The translations under genes were made by a program, and so were the position numbers. Of a stretch of DNA of 64,000 nucleotides, positions 18,013 to 27,378 are shown one piece after another. The notes under the pieces were generated by a model, which did not search any database, had not been told where the DNA came from, and saw nothing but the letters and a program-made list of their open reading frames with translations. This stretch comes from Rhodopirellula sp. (GTDB lineage: Bacteria; Planctomycetota; Planctomycetia; Pirellulales; Pirellulaceae). The first letter of the stretch is position 1. Each line of letters starts with the position of its first letter. The stretch is from assembly GCA_002690925.1 (NCBI GenBank), contig NZGD01000094.1, positions 58,330 through 122,329 on the forward strand, written 5' to 3'.

Positions 18013-18029
18013 AGACACCGGTAGTGTCT
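18013..18029. terminator. Candidate hairpin between export TolC gene and hypothetical gene
   Basis: AGACAC, CGGTA loop, GTGTCT forms a perfect 6-bp stem in the 277-base gap between two minus-strand genes. It may end transcription from the TolC-like gene; a following U-run on the minus strand is missing. Confidence 0.3.
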
Positions 18030-18144
18030 TTCGCCATGTACGCCGCAATGTCAGAAGCTTGAACAGGATGCCGAATATTTTCCACTCATGGCGTGAAAAA
18101 GAAACGATCTCTCGCGGTCTCGATTTCAAGACCAATGAACGCTA

Positions 18145-18202
18145 TTTCGGGCACCGATGACCGCAGTTTGGGCACCGATGACCGCAGTTTCGGGCACCGA
18201 TG
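18145..18202. repeat. Short tandem repeat, 21-22 bp, about 2.6 copies
   Basis: Units 18145-18166, 18167-18187 and a partial 18188-18202 share the core GGGCACCGATGACCGCAG; the second has lost one C. The array directly abuts the stop codon of the TolC-like gene (18203). It has too few copies and no spacers for a CRISPR. Likely a slippage or recombination product. Confidence 0.8.
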
Positions 18203-20083
18203 TCAAGGATTCGAGGGGGCGGTGGCTGGAACGATTTCCGGAAGAATGTCTTCCATGGAAATAGGCTCGGGCTGCTCATCAAGCACCATGAGATGAATTG
18301 CGTGAAGCAGGGTGCCCTGCTGGTATTGGACATTCTTCGTTGAAATCGCGTATTGCGAAAGCGACAGGTAGTATTTGGTCTGCGCTTCACTGGCACGGCG
18401 TTGAGCGTCAAGTAACTGCTCGAGACTGATGGGTAGCCCATTCACACGATTCGTTTCCATCCCTTTAAGCGCGTCTGTCGCTGCCAGGTAGCGGTTCATG
18501 TTCGTTTGCATTTGAACGTAGGCGCGATCGCATTCAACAACATCATTGGTCAAGTCACGAAGGATTCGTCGTTCCTGCTCGCGAAGTAGTGTATTTTGCC
18601 GTTGGACTTTCAGTTGCGCATTTCGGACAGCGGCATGCGCCTGACGGAACCCCACTGGCATTCGTAGTTCGACGCTTGCTTCGTACTCTTGATAATCGCC
18701 TGTTCCAAGTTGACGGAAAGCGCTGTTTTCTCCGGCCAAATGTTTGCCCAGGCCGCGAATTCGATAGGTCGAAACAAGATCGAGCTCCGGCATCAGGAAA
18801 TTCTTGGCAGCAAGAACTTCCATCTGGCTACGTTTGACCTTCAATCGCGTTTGTTGTAGTTCGCTGCGAAGTTGAACTGCTTCAATTGCAATGGAATCCC
18901 AGTCAAATACCAGCGGCGCTTCGTTTGGCTCATCAGCAGGTCTTAGAAGTACTCCGTCCGTGATCGTGATGCCAATCAGCAGTCTCAGGTTTCGTTCCCT
19001 GGTTTGTACCCCCAGTTGTCCAGAGATCGCGTCATTGACCTCTGACTTGAATCGGTAGTACTGTTCACGTGCCATCGCCTCATCTGTGCCGGTTCGGCGG
19101 TTGTTCTTTTTGAGGGCTGCGAAACTCTGCCAAGTCGCCTGGCTGAGTTGTAGGGCATCCCGTTTTGAGTCCAGGGATCGATAGGCAAAGTAAAGATCCC
19201 AGTATGCGGTGATTACATCGCTGATGTAGTCCCGCAGTTGTTGCCGAAATTCCGCCGCTGTAAGGTCGTTGTTGACCTTGGCAATCAATACGCCGTTATA
19301 ATTTCCTGGCACCGAGCCAGGACCGGCGATGCGATTGAACGTGAGACCGCCGCCTTGCAGCAGGGGTTGCCGCATTTCAGCTTGAAACTGCGTCTGCCAA
19401 GCACTGGGTGTGATATTCCCGGTCGCGTTATTAGCGTCGTAGTCGGTGATGCTGCGTAGTGCCAGCTGCGCTCCCGTTGCCGTGTATTTCGACATTTGCA
19501 GCACATAGTCGTGGGTGTCCTGCTGAAATGCATCCGCACCGCCACTAATGAATTGGTTGTTATACCGGCGGTCGTTATTCTGCCACTTGCCAAAGGCATA
19601 CAAATTCGCGTCGAACGCGGACAGTGCTGCTTCAATGCCGGTTTGTGGGTCAGTAACTTGAAGCGGGATCGTTTGTTCGGTGTAGATTCGTTCGGGGTCA
19701 GTGAGAATCATTCCTCCCAACTTCCGCAGCACTTCTCCGTTTTCGATGGCTAGCCGAATGGCTTTGTCGAGTGTTATGTCCCGATAGGTTGCCGCGTCGA
19801 GATCCTCCGGACGCTTGAGTGTTAAGGGTGCCGCTGGCAGCTCATTAATGCTCTCTGCGGGCGCCCCAGCGTCGACTTGCCGCATTAGACTGTCAATTTT
19901 ATCAGTCCGGTTACCGATCGTTTCGGGAAGGTTGTGGTAACTGCGGCAGCCCGAAAGACCTGCCAGAGCAATAACGCACGCGAACGCGGCAACTGGCGTT
20001 TGCCACGGTTTGCGATGTTTCGGTGGTTTTGGGATCTGGTTCACCGAGATTTCAAGCCAAGCTTTACTGTTTGAGGTGCGCAC
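18203..20083 (-). CDS. TolC-like outer-membrane lipoprotein of the M50/HlyD export locus
   Basis: A 626-residue OEP/TolC-family protein. The cytoplasmic leader has an unusually long, basic N-region, then a lipobox LSGC with Cys46, so it should be lipid-anchored. Two helical hairpin halves are visible: one around LRDYISDVITAYWDLYFAYR (about 290) and one around RRILRDLTNDVVECDRAYVQ (about 510), each followed by the family's AxxA-rich helix. The second ends in LEQLLDAQRRASEAQTKYY. Start is a GTG at 20083. It is divergent, across 220 bases, from three export genes carrying HlyD adaptor domains, giving all parts of an envelope-spanning exporter except an obvious energiser. Confidence 0.88.
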   Translation of the reverse strand: MRTSNSKAWLEISVNQIPKPPKHRKPWQTPVAAFACVIALAGLSGCRSYHNLPETIGNRTDKIDSLMRQVDAGAPAESINELPAAPLTLKRPEDLDAATYRDITLDKAIRLAIENGEVLRKLGGMILTDPERIYTEQTIPLQVTDPQTGIEAALSAFDANLYAFGKWQNNDRRYNNQFISGGADAFQQDTHDYVLQMSKYTATGAQLALRSITDYDANNATGNITPSAWQTQFQAEMRQPLLQGGGLTFNRIAGPGSVPGNYNGVLIAKVNNDLTAAEFRQQLRDYISDVITAYWDLYFAYRSLDSKRDALQLSQATWQSFAALKKNNRRTGTDEAMAREQYYRFKSEVNDAISGQLGVQTRERNLRLLIGITITDGVLLRPADEPNEAPLVFDWDSIAIEAVQLRSELQQTRLKVKRSQMEVLAAKNFLMPELDLVSTYRIRGLGKHLAGENSAFRQLGTGDYQEYEASVELRMPVGFRQAHAAVRNAQLKVQRQNTLLREQERRILRDLTNDVVECDRAYVQMQTNMNRYLAATDALKGMETNRVNGLPISLEQLLDAQRRASEAQTKYYLSLSQYAISTKNVQYQQGTLLHAIHLMVLDEQPEPISMEDILPEIVPATAPSNP

Positions 20084-20115
20084 CGGTGCTCGTTGCCGCA
20101 GCCGTAATGGATGCC

Positions 20116-20143
20116 ACTAATCGTTTTATTCGTACTAATCGTT
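20116..20143. promoter_or_regulatory. 10-bp direct repeat in the divergent export-locus promoter region
   Basis: ACTAATCGTT occurs at 20116-20125 and again at 20134-20143, 18 bases apart start to start, close to two helical turns. It lies between the TolC-like gene and the MFP operon, a natural place for one regulator to control both. Confidence 0.35.
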
Positions 20144-20303
20144 GCAGTCAGTTCAATCAAAACTGGCGGAAATGCGTTAACTTTTAGGGAACGGCGTGAA
20201 ACAAATGATGTTCCACGAAGCAGTTGGTCGATGCCCTATTAACAGGGGATTCGATTTGCCGAAAGTGCCGGTTTTCTTGACGTAACATTGCCAACGAATT
20301 TCT

Positions 20304-22232
20304 ATGCCCAATCCATCTCATCGCAACGACGACGGCATCTGGAAAGATGCCGAAGCACTGATTGAGCGAGTCGAGTCGTCTGCCCGCAGTAATGTGAAAC
20401 CAACGACGTTTTTTGATGATCTGGTTGGAGGACTGCGACTCACAACGCGTGCGAATGCTGTCACTCTTTCGGTCGTTAATGGTGAAGACTTGGTTTTGTT
20501 GGCTCGCAGTGGAGTCATGTTGCATGCCGCTGAAGCAGACGGGGAGCCTGCTGAGGCATTCGGTGTTCCCGCCAATGAGGCGTCACCTGATTTTACTTCC
20601 CATTGCCGTTGGTTTGATGGTGAGCTTGGGTCCCGATTGAATGTCTGTCAACGCTTGCAGACTGACCGCTGGCTGCAGCTTGATTTCAGCTTCGAAATTG
20701 CATTGGATTTGGGCGTCCGCGAACCAATCGGTGAGTTGGCGGAGGTCTTGCTGGATCTTACTGCACCTGTCGTTTTACGTGATGAGTTGGAAGAGTTGCA
20801 GCGTCGCGTGAACACTCGCACCGACCGCGATGATTTGATTCGTGGCTTGAATCAGGGAATCGGTCTTACTGATTCATTTGGTTCGATCGCGACGACTCTG
20901 GCGTCCGCTTGCCACTTTGATCGTGTGAGTCTTTTGCGACGTCGCGGAAAATGTTTTCGACTGGTGACAACATCAGCTCAGCAAAAAGTGATTCGGAGGG
21001 CGCGTCAGATTCGTCTGATGGAGCGACTGGTTGGAATCGTGTTGTCGAAGTCAGACTCCTTCGAACATCAAGTTGGTAACGCGGTCGATTTGGAAGCGGA
21101 TGTTTCGGATGCACTGGAACTCTATTGCAATCAGTCAGGGTTTCGTGAAATCTATATCCGTTTGGTGCGAGATCCTCAAAGATACCAAGCAGTTGCTGTT
21201 GTTGTGGTAGAGCGTTTTCAAGCTGCGGAAAGTGATTTCGAACGAATTCAACAACAGATGCAATCTCTTCTTTCTCCTCTTGAGGACGCGGTGCGAGATG
21301 CTTTGCGGCGAGAGGACTCGGGGTGGGGGCTCATCGCGTCTCGGGTGTGGAGTCCTGCTAATCGGAAAAAAGTTGCAGGATCAATCATGACGCTGATTGT
21401 TCTCGCGGTAGCTGCTCTTTTTATTCCGATGGAGTTGCGGTTGTCTGTGGAGGGTCGTGTCGTCGCAACTGAGCAGAGTCGATTGTTTTCACCCGCTGAG
21501 GGGGTTGTGTCCGCGATTGCTGTATCAAACGGTGAGGGTGTGAATAAAGGTGCGTTGTTAATGCAGTTGCGGAGTCCAGCATTGGATTTGCAGCGTCGAA
21601 CCGTTGAGGGTTCCCTGGCGACTGCGGAGACACGGTTGGTTTCCTTGACCGCGATGCGATCCCGCGGTAACGCGGTTTCGAACCGTGAACGTGAGGCAGA
21701 AGTTGCGGCTGAGGAACGTGTTCTTCGTAAGGAAATTGAGGGGCTCAAAGCTCAATTGCTTCTACTGGAAAGCCAGCAAGCCAATCTGACAATTCGCAGC
21801 CCCATTGATGGCTTGGTTGACAGGTGGGATCTGACGCAGTCACTGCAGTCCAGACCCGTCACTCACGGCCAGTATCTGCTGGATGTTATTTCTGAAACCG
21901 AGGGCTGGACCATTGAGTTAGATATTCCTGAACAGAATATCAATTATGTGCTGCAACAGCAGCGGGTAGCACCATGCCGTTGTTCATTCCGTCTTCGGTC
22001 AGACCCAACACGAATCTATCAGGGATCGATTGCAGAAATTGCGGATGTTGCGAATCTTGTGGCGACGGGTGAATCAGTTGTTCCTGCAACGTTTTCTCTC
22101 AAAGCCGAGCAGATGGGGGAACTGAGGGATGGGGCAACAGTGGTCGCACAAGTTGAGTGTGGTAAGTGTTCATTGGGCTTTGTGGTATTCCGAGGACTGA
22201 TCCAGTGGTATCGGAGTAATCCGTGGTTTTGA
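20304..22232 (+). CDS. GAF-like / HlyD membrane-fusion protein
   Basis: A 642-residue fusion. Residues 1-350 are cytoplasmic and contain two GAF-like segments (about 35-160 and 175-330, the second with DSFGSIATTLASACHFDRVSL). A single TM (about 357-375) follows. The periplasmic part is a HlyD/RND adaptor: lipoyl halves around FSPAEGVVSAIAVSNGEGV and LTIRSPIDGLVDRW flank a short coiled-coil hairpin (LATAETRLV, RVLRKEIEGLKAQLLLLE). An adaptor bridges the inner-membrane component to TolC; a sensory GAF region on the inner side is unusual and suggests ligand- or redox-gated export (inference). The next gene starts 18 bases downstream. Confidence 0.85.
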   Translation: MPNPSHRNDDGIWKDAEALIERVESSARSNVKPTTFFDDLVGGLRLTTRANAVTLSVVNGEDLVLLARSGVMLHAAEADGEPAEAFGVPANEASPDFTSHCRWFDGELGSRLNVCQRLQTDRWLQLDFSFEIALDLGVREPIGELAEVLLDLTAPVVLRDELEELQRRVNTRTDRDDLIRGLNQGIGLTDSFGSIATTLASACHFDRVSLLRRRGKCFRLVTTSAQQKVIRRARQIRLMERLVGIVLSKSDSFEHQVGNAVDLEADVSDALELYCNQSGFREIYIRLVRDPQRYQAVAVVVVERFQAAESDFERIQQQMQSLLSPLEDAVRDALRREDSGWGLIASRVWSPANRKKVAGSIMTLIVLAVAALFIPMELRLSVEGRVVATEQSRLFSPAEGVVSAIAVSNGEGVNKGALLMQLRSPALDLQRRTVEGSLATAETRLVSLTAMRSRGNAVSNREREAEVAAEERVLRKEIEGLKAQLLLLESQQANLTIRSPIDGLVDRWDLTQSLQSRPVTHGQYLLDVISETEGWTIELDIPEQNINYVLQQQRVAPCRCSFRLRSDPTRIYQGSIAEIADVANLVATGESVVPATFSLKAEQMGELRDGATVVAQVECGKCSLGFVVFRGLIQWYRSNPWF

Positions 22233-22250
22233 TTTCTTGACGATTAATTT

Positions 22251-23351
22251 ATGAAGAACATCATGTCCAAATTCGTTTTCATTCTTCCGTCGTTCCTGTT
22301 CTGTGTCCCCGGTACGGTACCCAGGTTGAACGCGGTTGAGCCAATCGTGGTGAATGAGATGCAGGTGGTTTTGATTGACTCAGTCGATGTCCCTGCATCA
22401 CAAGATGGTGCGATTGCAGCGATCCCTGTTGACGAAGGTGAGTCAGTGATCGCTGGGGATGAGTTGGTACGCTTGGATGATCGGAAAACAAAAATTGAGC
22501 AAAATCTTGCACAGACACGTCTGGAAATAGCGAATGAAAATGCTAAGAGTGGATTATCTGCGGAGCTTGCTAAAAAGAAGTTGGCACAAGAAAAGCAGCT
22601 TGCGAAAGAGCATGAGTTCAAGAAGCGGATTGCAGATCGGAAGGCTGAGAATGATGTCAGTGTGCAGGCTTCAAAAAAGGCAGAGTTGGTTGCCGAAAAC
22701 GAGCTCAAGCGTGCAACCGAGTCAAGGCGACAATTTGTTGACAGTGTTTCGCAATCTGAGATCGATAATCTCCGTTTGAGCTATGAACGTTCGGTGTTGG
22801 AAACCAAGCAAGCTGAATTTGAGCGTGTGATCGACGGGTTGCAGGCTGAAGCCGAAGCCGAAGCGGCAAGTAGTCATCAACTGGGCGTTGACAGGTACAC
22901 ACTTGAATTGGCTCAGGCAAAGGTCGACCAGCGAGTTCAGGAATTGCAGGCACAGTTGCAAATGCACCAACTGAAGCTTGCTGAATTGGCATCGTCAATG
23001 CAAGTGATTCAGTCGCCTATCAATGGTGTGGTTGTCGAGAGATATCGGAATCTTGGTGACTGGGTCAAAGCTGGTGAACCTGTGATTCGTGTGATCCGGT
23101 TGGATCGCCTTAGGGCGGAAGGGTTTATCACTGCAGACCAGTTGGATAGCGTTGTGGTCGGTCAAAAAGTTCAGCTGACGATTCAACGCAGTGAAAAAAA
23201 CACCGTGCAACGCGCGGGTGTTGTTAAGTTTGTCAGCCGAGAATTGGAGCCAGTGAGCGGTGAAATTCGATTCTGGGTTGAGTTTGACAATGCCAGTCTC
23301 GATGTTTTACCTGGCATGCGTTTGAGTTTGAGTTTGAGTGTGAACCAGTGA
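22251..23351 (+). CDS. Periplasmic HlyD-family adaptor
   Basis: A 366-residue membrane-fusion protein with a signal peptide (cleavage near Ala28) and no further TM. The lipoyl domain is split by a long coiled-coil hairpin (about 85-245, dense in Lys/Glu/Ala: ELAKKKLAQEKQLAKEHEF). The second half-motif is IQSPINGVVVERYRNLGDWV, then a beta-barrel (RLRAEGFITADQLDSVVVG). It should link the inner-membrane unit to the TolC-like lipoprotein. It is in an operon with the GAF/HlyD gene (18-base gap) and overlaps the M50 gene by four bases (GTGA), so the three products are probably stoichiometric. Confidence 0.92.
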   Translation: MKNIMSKFVFILPSFLFCVPGTVPRLNAVEPIVVNEMQVVLIDSVDVPASQDGAIAAIPVDEGESVIAGDELVRLDDRKTKIEQNLAQTRLEIANENAKSGLSAELAKKKLAQEKQLAKEHEFKKRIADRKAENDVSVQASKKAELVAENELKRATESRRQFVDSVSQSEIDNLRLSYERSVLETKQAEFERVIDGLQAEAEAEAASSHQLGVDRYTLELAQAKVDQRVQELQAQLQMHQLKLAELASSMQVIQSPINGVVVERYRNLGDWVKAGEPVIRVIRLDRLRAEGFITADQLDSVVVGQKVQLTIQRSEKNTVQRAGVVKFVSRELEPVSGEIRFWVEFDNASLDVLPGMRLSLSLSVNQ

Positions 23352-25504
23352 ACGCCAAGAGCTCCGAATTGATGTTGCGCCCCGATCTGATCCAGCAAGT
23401 TATCTGGATGGGGAGTGCACGTATTTGGGTGGTAAAGGATCCACTGTCTCGGGCCTTTTCCTATTTCAGTGAGCAAGAAAGAGAGATCCTGATCTTGGCG
23501 GACGGTAGTCGATCAGTCACAGAAATTGCTTCCGAATGTAACTCGCGTTTTGCACCTCAGTATCTCTCGGTTGAATCAATCGTGCGTTTTTTTGCTGACG
23601 CACGAGGAAAAGGTTTGATGCTGGTTGATCGATGCGGGACGGAAGAGGAAGTTCCCGGATCAGATGTACGCCGAGCATGGTGGAAAAATCCTCTGGCTAT
23701 CCGAGTGCCGGGTTTGAATCCTGATCATCTATTGGAATCAGTATCACACCATTTTGCTCCTCTTTTCTCACCTTTTGCATTTTTGCTGGTCAGCGCGCTC
23801 ATGTTGGTGGCGGCGTGTGTTGTGGTTGTCAATTTTGGCGAACTGACTGAGCATCTGTCTGTTGCAGCAGGGCGTATGCAGACGGGGGCAGGATTGGTGA
23901 CACTTTTCAGCGTGCTGTCGATTACCAAGGTTGTGCACGAGTTGGCACACGCGACTGCATGCAAGCGGTTTGGTGGCGAGTGTCGTGAGATTGGCCTCAT
24001 GTTTTTGATAGGAGTACCATGTCTGTATTGTGATGTGTCAGATGCTTGGATGTTGCCGCGGCGTTGGCAGCGAATTTTTATCTCAGCTGCGGGAATCTTG
24101 GCTGAATTGACTTTGGCTTCTCTGGCTGCACTGGTCTGGTTTTTTACGGTTGATGGACCCGTGAGGGATGTGTGTGCCACCGTTGTGGTTGTGTGTTCAG
24201 TGACAACCGTGCTGTTTAATGGGAATCCTCTCCTGAGGTATGACGGCTACTACATGCTTTCTGATGCTGTTGGAATTCCTAATCTGTCAGCGGAAGCAAC
24301 GGGTGTTTTGAGGGAATGGGTAAGGCGATTCCTTTGGGCATCGCCGACCATTCGGACATTTGAATTCACGGCACGTAATTTTCTTGTAGCTGGCTACGGG
24401 CTTCTCAGTGGGTTGTATCGGATTGCGATTGTTGTCTTAATCATGCTCATGATGTATCGCTTCGCAGAGGGATATGAAATGGCAGATGCAGTTGGTGTTC
24501 TGGCATTAACAACCATTGCATGGATGTTTTTTAAAATGATTCGATCTGTTCTAAGGCCACCTGCTACGCGGGGAAGATACACAAGTTTCCGAATGCGACG
24601 ACCTGTTCTGATCGTAACCGCGATAGTTGGGTGTGTGGCAGTGATCGGCTTGGTGCCGATACCACGGACGACAACCGCATACATGACAATTCAACCCGGG
24701 GATGCTGAGTCTGTGTTTGTGACCAACGCAGGACGGTTGGTTGGATCGGTTATGAACGGAGCTGATGTGCAGGCTGGGCAAGTAGTGGCTACGTTGGTCA
24801 ATCCGTCGGTCGAGCTTGAGTTATTGCAGGCTCGTGGGCAGTCTGAGCAACTGGAAGTTCGGTTAGATGGATTGAAGAAACGCAGGCTGACGAGTCGCGA
24901 AGCTGGATTGCAAATTCCGGTGATCGAACGGTCCTTGAGTGAGGCAAAGAAGGAACAGGAATTGCGTGAAGGATTAGCCGACCAACTGGTGTTGAGTGCG
25001 CCCCATGCTGGACGTGTCTTTGCAGTTGGTAAACGAGCTGAGTCCACGGCAGGTGAACGAGAGCCCGGGTATTGGTTTGGGACGCCTTTGGATCCTGCCA
25101 ATGCAGGTGCGTGGCTGGAAGAAGGAACGAAAGTGTGTGTGATTGGAAATCCAAAAACGCGTGAGGCAGTACTTTTCGTTTCCCAGCAGAACATTGAGTT
25201 GATACGAAAAGGGCAACGTGTTCACCTGCTGTTGGATGATCATGCTCAGAGGGAGGTGCGTGGAAGGGTATCAGAATTGGCAGCTTCACCAAGTCGGGAA
25301 ATACCTGACGAGTTGCATCGCGGTGGCAGGATCGAAGGCCGCGTTCTTGATTTGGAATACACCCCCTTTTACGAAGTTCGAGTCATGCTCGAACCAACAG
25401 CATCCCCGCTACCAGTAAGACTTACAGGGCGAGCCCGAGTTGATGTGCAGCACGCTTCTCTTTTTCATCGGATCGCCCGCTTTCTGCGTGATGCCTTCGC
25501 ATGA
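23348..25504 (+). CDS. PqqD-like / M50 metalloprotease / HlyD fusion
   Basis: A 718-residue polytopic protein. Residues 31-95 resemble the PqqD winged-helix (RiPP recognition element) fold: DPLSRAFSYFSEQEREIL, then SVTEIASEC. A site-2-protease core follows, with zinc motif HELAH at 197-201, several TM helices (about 140-162, 182-200, 243-267, 275-290) and the distal NGNPLLRYDGYYMLSD motif (291-306, Asp299). After two or three more helices (about 410-500) comes a periplasmic HlyD-type lipoyl/coiled-coil domain (from about 540). Related M50/HlyD proteins accompany peptide exporters. Substrate unknown; processing plus export of a peptide is the natural inference. GTG start overlapping the preceding stop. 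Confidence 0.87.
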   Translation: MNAKSSELMLRPDLIQQVIWMGSARIWVVKDPLSRAFSYFSEQEREILILADGSRSVTEIASECNSRFAPQYLSVESIVRFFADARGKGLMLVDRCGTEEEVPGSDVRRAWWKNPLAIRVPGLNPDHLLESVSHHFAPLFSPFAFLLVSALMLVAACVVVVNFGELTEHLSVAAGRMQTGAGLVTLFSVLSITKVVHELAHATACKRFGGECREIGLMFLIGVPCLYCDVSDAWMLPRRWQRIFISAAGILAELTLASLAALVWFFTVDGPVRDVCATVVVVCSVTTVLFNGNPLLRYDGYYMLSDAVGIPNLSAEATGVLREWVRRFLWASPTIRTFEFTARNFLVAGYGLLSGLYRIAIVVLIMLMMYRFAEGYEMADAVGVLALTTIAWMFFKMIRSVLRPPATRGRYTSFRMRRPVLIVTAIVGCVAVIGLVPIPRTTTAYMTIQPGDAESVFVTNAGRLVGSVMNGADVQAGQVVATLVNPSVELELLQARGQSEQLEVRLDGLKKRRLTSREAGLQIPVIERSLSEAKKEQELREGLADQLVLSAPHAGRVFAVGKRAESTAGEREPGYWFGTPLDPANAGAWLEEGTKVCVIGNPKTREAVLFVSQQNIELIRKGQRVHLLLDDHAQREVRGRVSELAASPSREIPDELHRGGRIEGRVLDLEYTPFYEVRVMLEPTASPLPVRLTGRARVDVQHASLFHRIARFLRDAFA

Positions 25505-25551
25505 AAAAATAGGCTAGTATCCGTTTATGTACGTCAGTTTTGAGAAACGCA

Positions 25552-25578
25552 TTGGTTCTGGAAGGTGCGATCTATAAT
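25552..25578 (+). promoter_or_regulatory. Weak candidate promoter for the osmolyte cluster
   Basis: A perfect TATAAT at 25573-25578 lies 15 bases after TTGGTT (25552-25557), about 210 bases before the first glycosyltransferase. The spacing is short. The surrounding 282-base gap also has the palindrome CACCATGGTG at 25654-25663 and no gene. Confidence 0.3.
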
Positions 25579-25786
25579 CGAAAAAATGACTTTCGGGCGT
25601 TTATCCTCCGCTTGGGTGCACAATGGTAAAGGTTTCTAACACCTTAAGGACATCACCATGGTGTCATGATGTGGATTGATAACAGCATCGGGTTGCCGAA
25701 ATCTCCTCAATCTGTAGTCTTTAAGATCTCAGCCGCTTGGCAGGCAAGCAGCAGTTCTTGCACCGGTTTTCAAAAGTGGTGTCCGT

Positions 25787-27376
25787 GTGATCGTCGTGAT
25801 CCTTCACTGTCATTATGAGCGTGGTGGAGTCACGCAGGTGGTCGAGAATCATGTGCGTGCGCTTCGTGAGAATGCGGAGTGCGAAAAGATCATTCTGGTC
25901 TCCGGTGGCCGTTGCAGTGGCCTCTCTTCAGAAACACTTCAGTCAGTTGAGCTGATCCAACTTGATGGGTTTGACTATGACCCTGAAGTTTTGCTCGTTA
26001 CGGATTTGGAGTTGCGTCAGCAACAAATGTTGCGTGCGTTGAAACAGCAATTCGTTCTTCACGGGGTGAGCGTCGATGAAGCTCTATTACATTGGCACAA
26101 CCACAGTCTAGGAAAGAACACGGCTTTTCCAGGGGTGATTCAAACACTGGCAAGCGAAGGTTGGCGAATACTTCTACAGGTGCATGATTTTGCAGAAGAC
26201 AATCGCCCTGAAAACTACGGGCGATTGGTTTCCGCTATGCAAGCCATGAGTAAGCACCAGATTGATCGATATTTGTATCCCCAGCACGAGGGAATCCACT
26301 ATGCGACGCTGACGCGGGCGGATGCAGCAGCACTGGCACAAATGGGATTGAATCGTGACCGTCTTCATTGCCTTCCAAACAGTGTTGTCATGCCTCAAGG
26401 AGCACCTTTGTCCAAGGAGAATGCGAGGGAAAAGGTACTGAAAACGCTGCAACTTCCTGATGAGGCGCGATGGTCGCTTTATCCCGTGCGTGGTATACGC
26501 AGGAAAAATATAGGTGAGCTGTTATTGTTGGCGAGGTGGGCAGGAGAGAATCGTTACATGGGTTTGACATTGAAGCCGAAAACTCCCATCGAGCAGCGGT
26601 CCTACGAACGTTGGGAGCGTGTCGCTGCTGAGGTTTCGAATCGAACGGTATTTGATGCTGGCGAGATTCCAGGCCTTACTTTGTTGGAAAATATTTCGGC
26701 TGCAGACTATGTCGTATCAACCAGTGTTGCGGAGGGCTTTGGGATGGCATTTCTTGAGCCTTGGTTGCTTGGGAGAGGAGTGATTGCTCGACGCTTAAGC
26801 ACGGTGACAGATGACTTCGAAAATAGTGGTGTCGACTTGCAGAGTTTTTATGATGCGATCCCCATACCGGGAAATAAATCATGGATCAATGAATGTCAGC
26901 GAGAGATATGGGAGGCTCAAACGCAAGCATGGAGTCACTTGCCCGAAACTCTCAATCCAAAGATTGATATGCATGTGGGTGAAGTAGTTGAAACGCTTGA
27001 TTTCGCCAAGCTCACTCCACAAAGGCAGGTCAAGGTGTTGCGGCGAATGGAGCATGATCATGGTTTTGAAGCTGCTGCGAAAGAGTTCTCAAAACCATTA
27101 GTTGGACGTTTGAATCAGGATTTTTCAGAGTCCGTTTTGGTCTCCAATGCTCAAGCAGTCACTGAAAAATATGGTTCTGCCTGCATTGGTGAATCATTGG
27201 TTCAGCTTTATCAACAGCTGAGCAAGACGCCATTCGCAGGCAAGCAAAGTGTCAATTCGGTTTCGGGAACTTTGCTGCTTAACTCTGGAACTGCCGAGGT
27301 TCACGAGTCACAGAGCGGGATCGACATGATCAATGCATATCATCCCTTCTTTCCATGCCGCACAGAGGTTCTTTGA
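25787..27376 (+). CDS. GT4-like glycosyltransferase of the glucosylglycerate cluster
   Basis: A 529-residue cytoplasmic GT-B glycosyltransferase. The N-terminal Rossmann domain opens with VVILHCHYERGGVTQVVENH, a typical GT4 glycine-rich start. The C-terminal domain has YPVRGIRRKNIGELL (sugar-nucleotide phosphate contact) and the E-x7-E motif in AEGFGMAFLEPW. About 110 extra C-terminal residues are not recognised. Start is GTG. It is followed two bases later by a HAD hydrolase, then a second GT4 and a YcjM-like phosphorylase, so the acceptor is probably glycerate or a glucosylated derivative (inference from context). Confidence 0.83.
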   Translation: MIVVILHCHYERGGVTQVVENHVRALRENAECEKIILVSGGRCSGLSSETLQSVELIQLDGFDYDPEVLLVTDLELRQQQMLRALKQQFVLHGVSVDEALLHWHNHSLGKNTAFPGVIQTLASEGWRILLQVHDFAEDNRPENYGRLVSAMQAMSKHQIDRYLYPQHEGIHYATLTRADAAALAQMGLNRDRLHCLPNSVVMPQGAPLSKENAREKVLKTLQLPDEARWSLYPVRGIRRKNIGELLLLARWAGENRYMGLTLKPKTPIEQRSYERWERVAAEVSNRTVFDAGEIPGLTLLENISAADYVVSTSVAEGFGMAFLEPWLLGRGVIARRLSTVTDDFENSGVDLQSFYDAIPIPGNKSWINECQREIWEAQTQAWSHLPETLNPKIDMHVGEVVETLDFAKLTPQRQVKVLRRMEHDHGFEAAAKEFSKPLVGRLNQDFSESVLVSNAQAVTEKYGSACIGESLVQLYQQLSKTPFAGKQSVNSVSGTLLLNSGTAEVHESQSGIDMINAYHPFFPCRTEVL

Positions 27377-27378
27377 TT

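Noticed and set aside
18145..18202. Possible CRISPR
   Set aside because: Copies are contiguous without spacers, fewer than three, and no cas gene is nearby.
20277..20305. TTGACG...TTCTAT promoter for the GAF/HlyD gene
   Set aside because: The -10 would overlap the start codon, so transcription would begin inside the gene.
25527..25577. 16-codon frame as a possible RiPP precursor for the M50 exporter
   Set aside because: Too short, without a leader-like segment or ribosome binding site, and probably chance.
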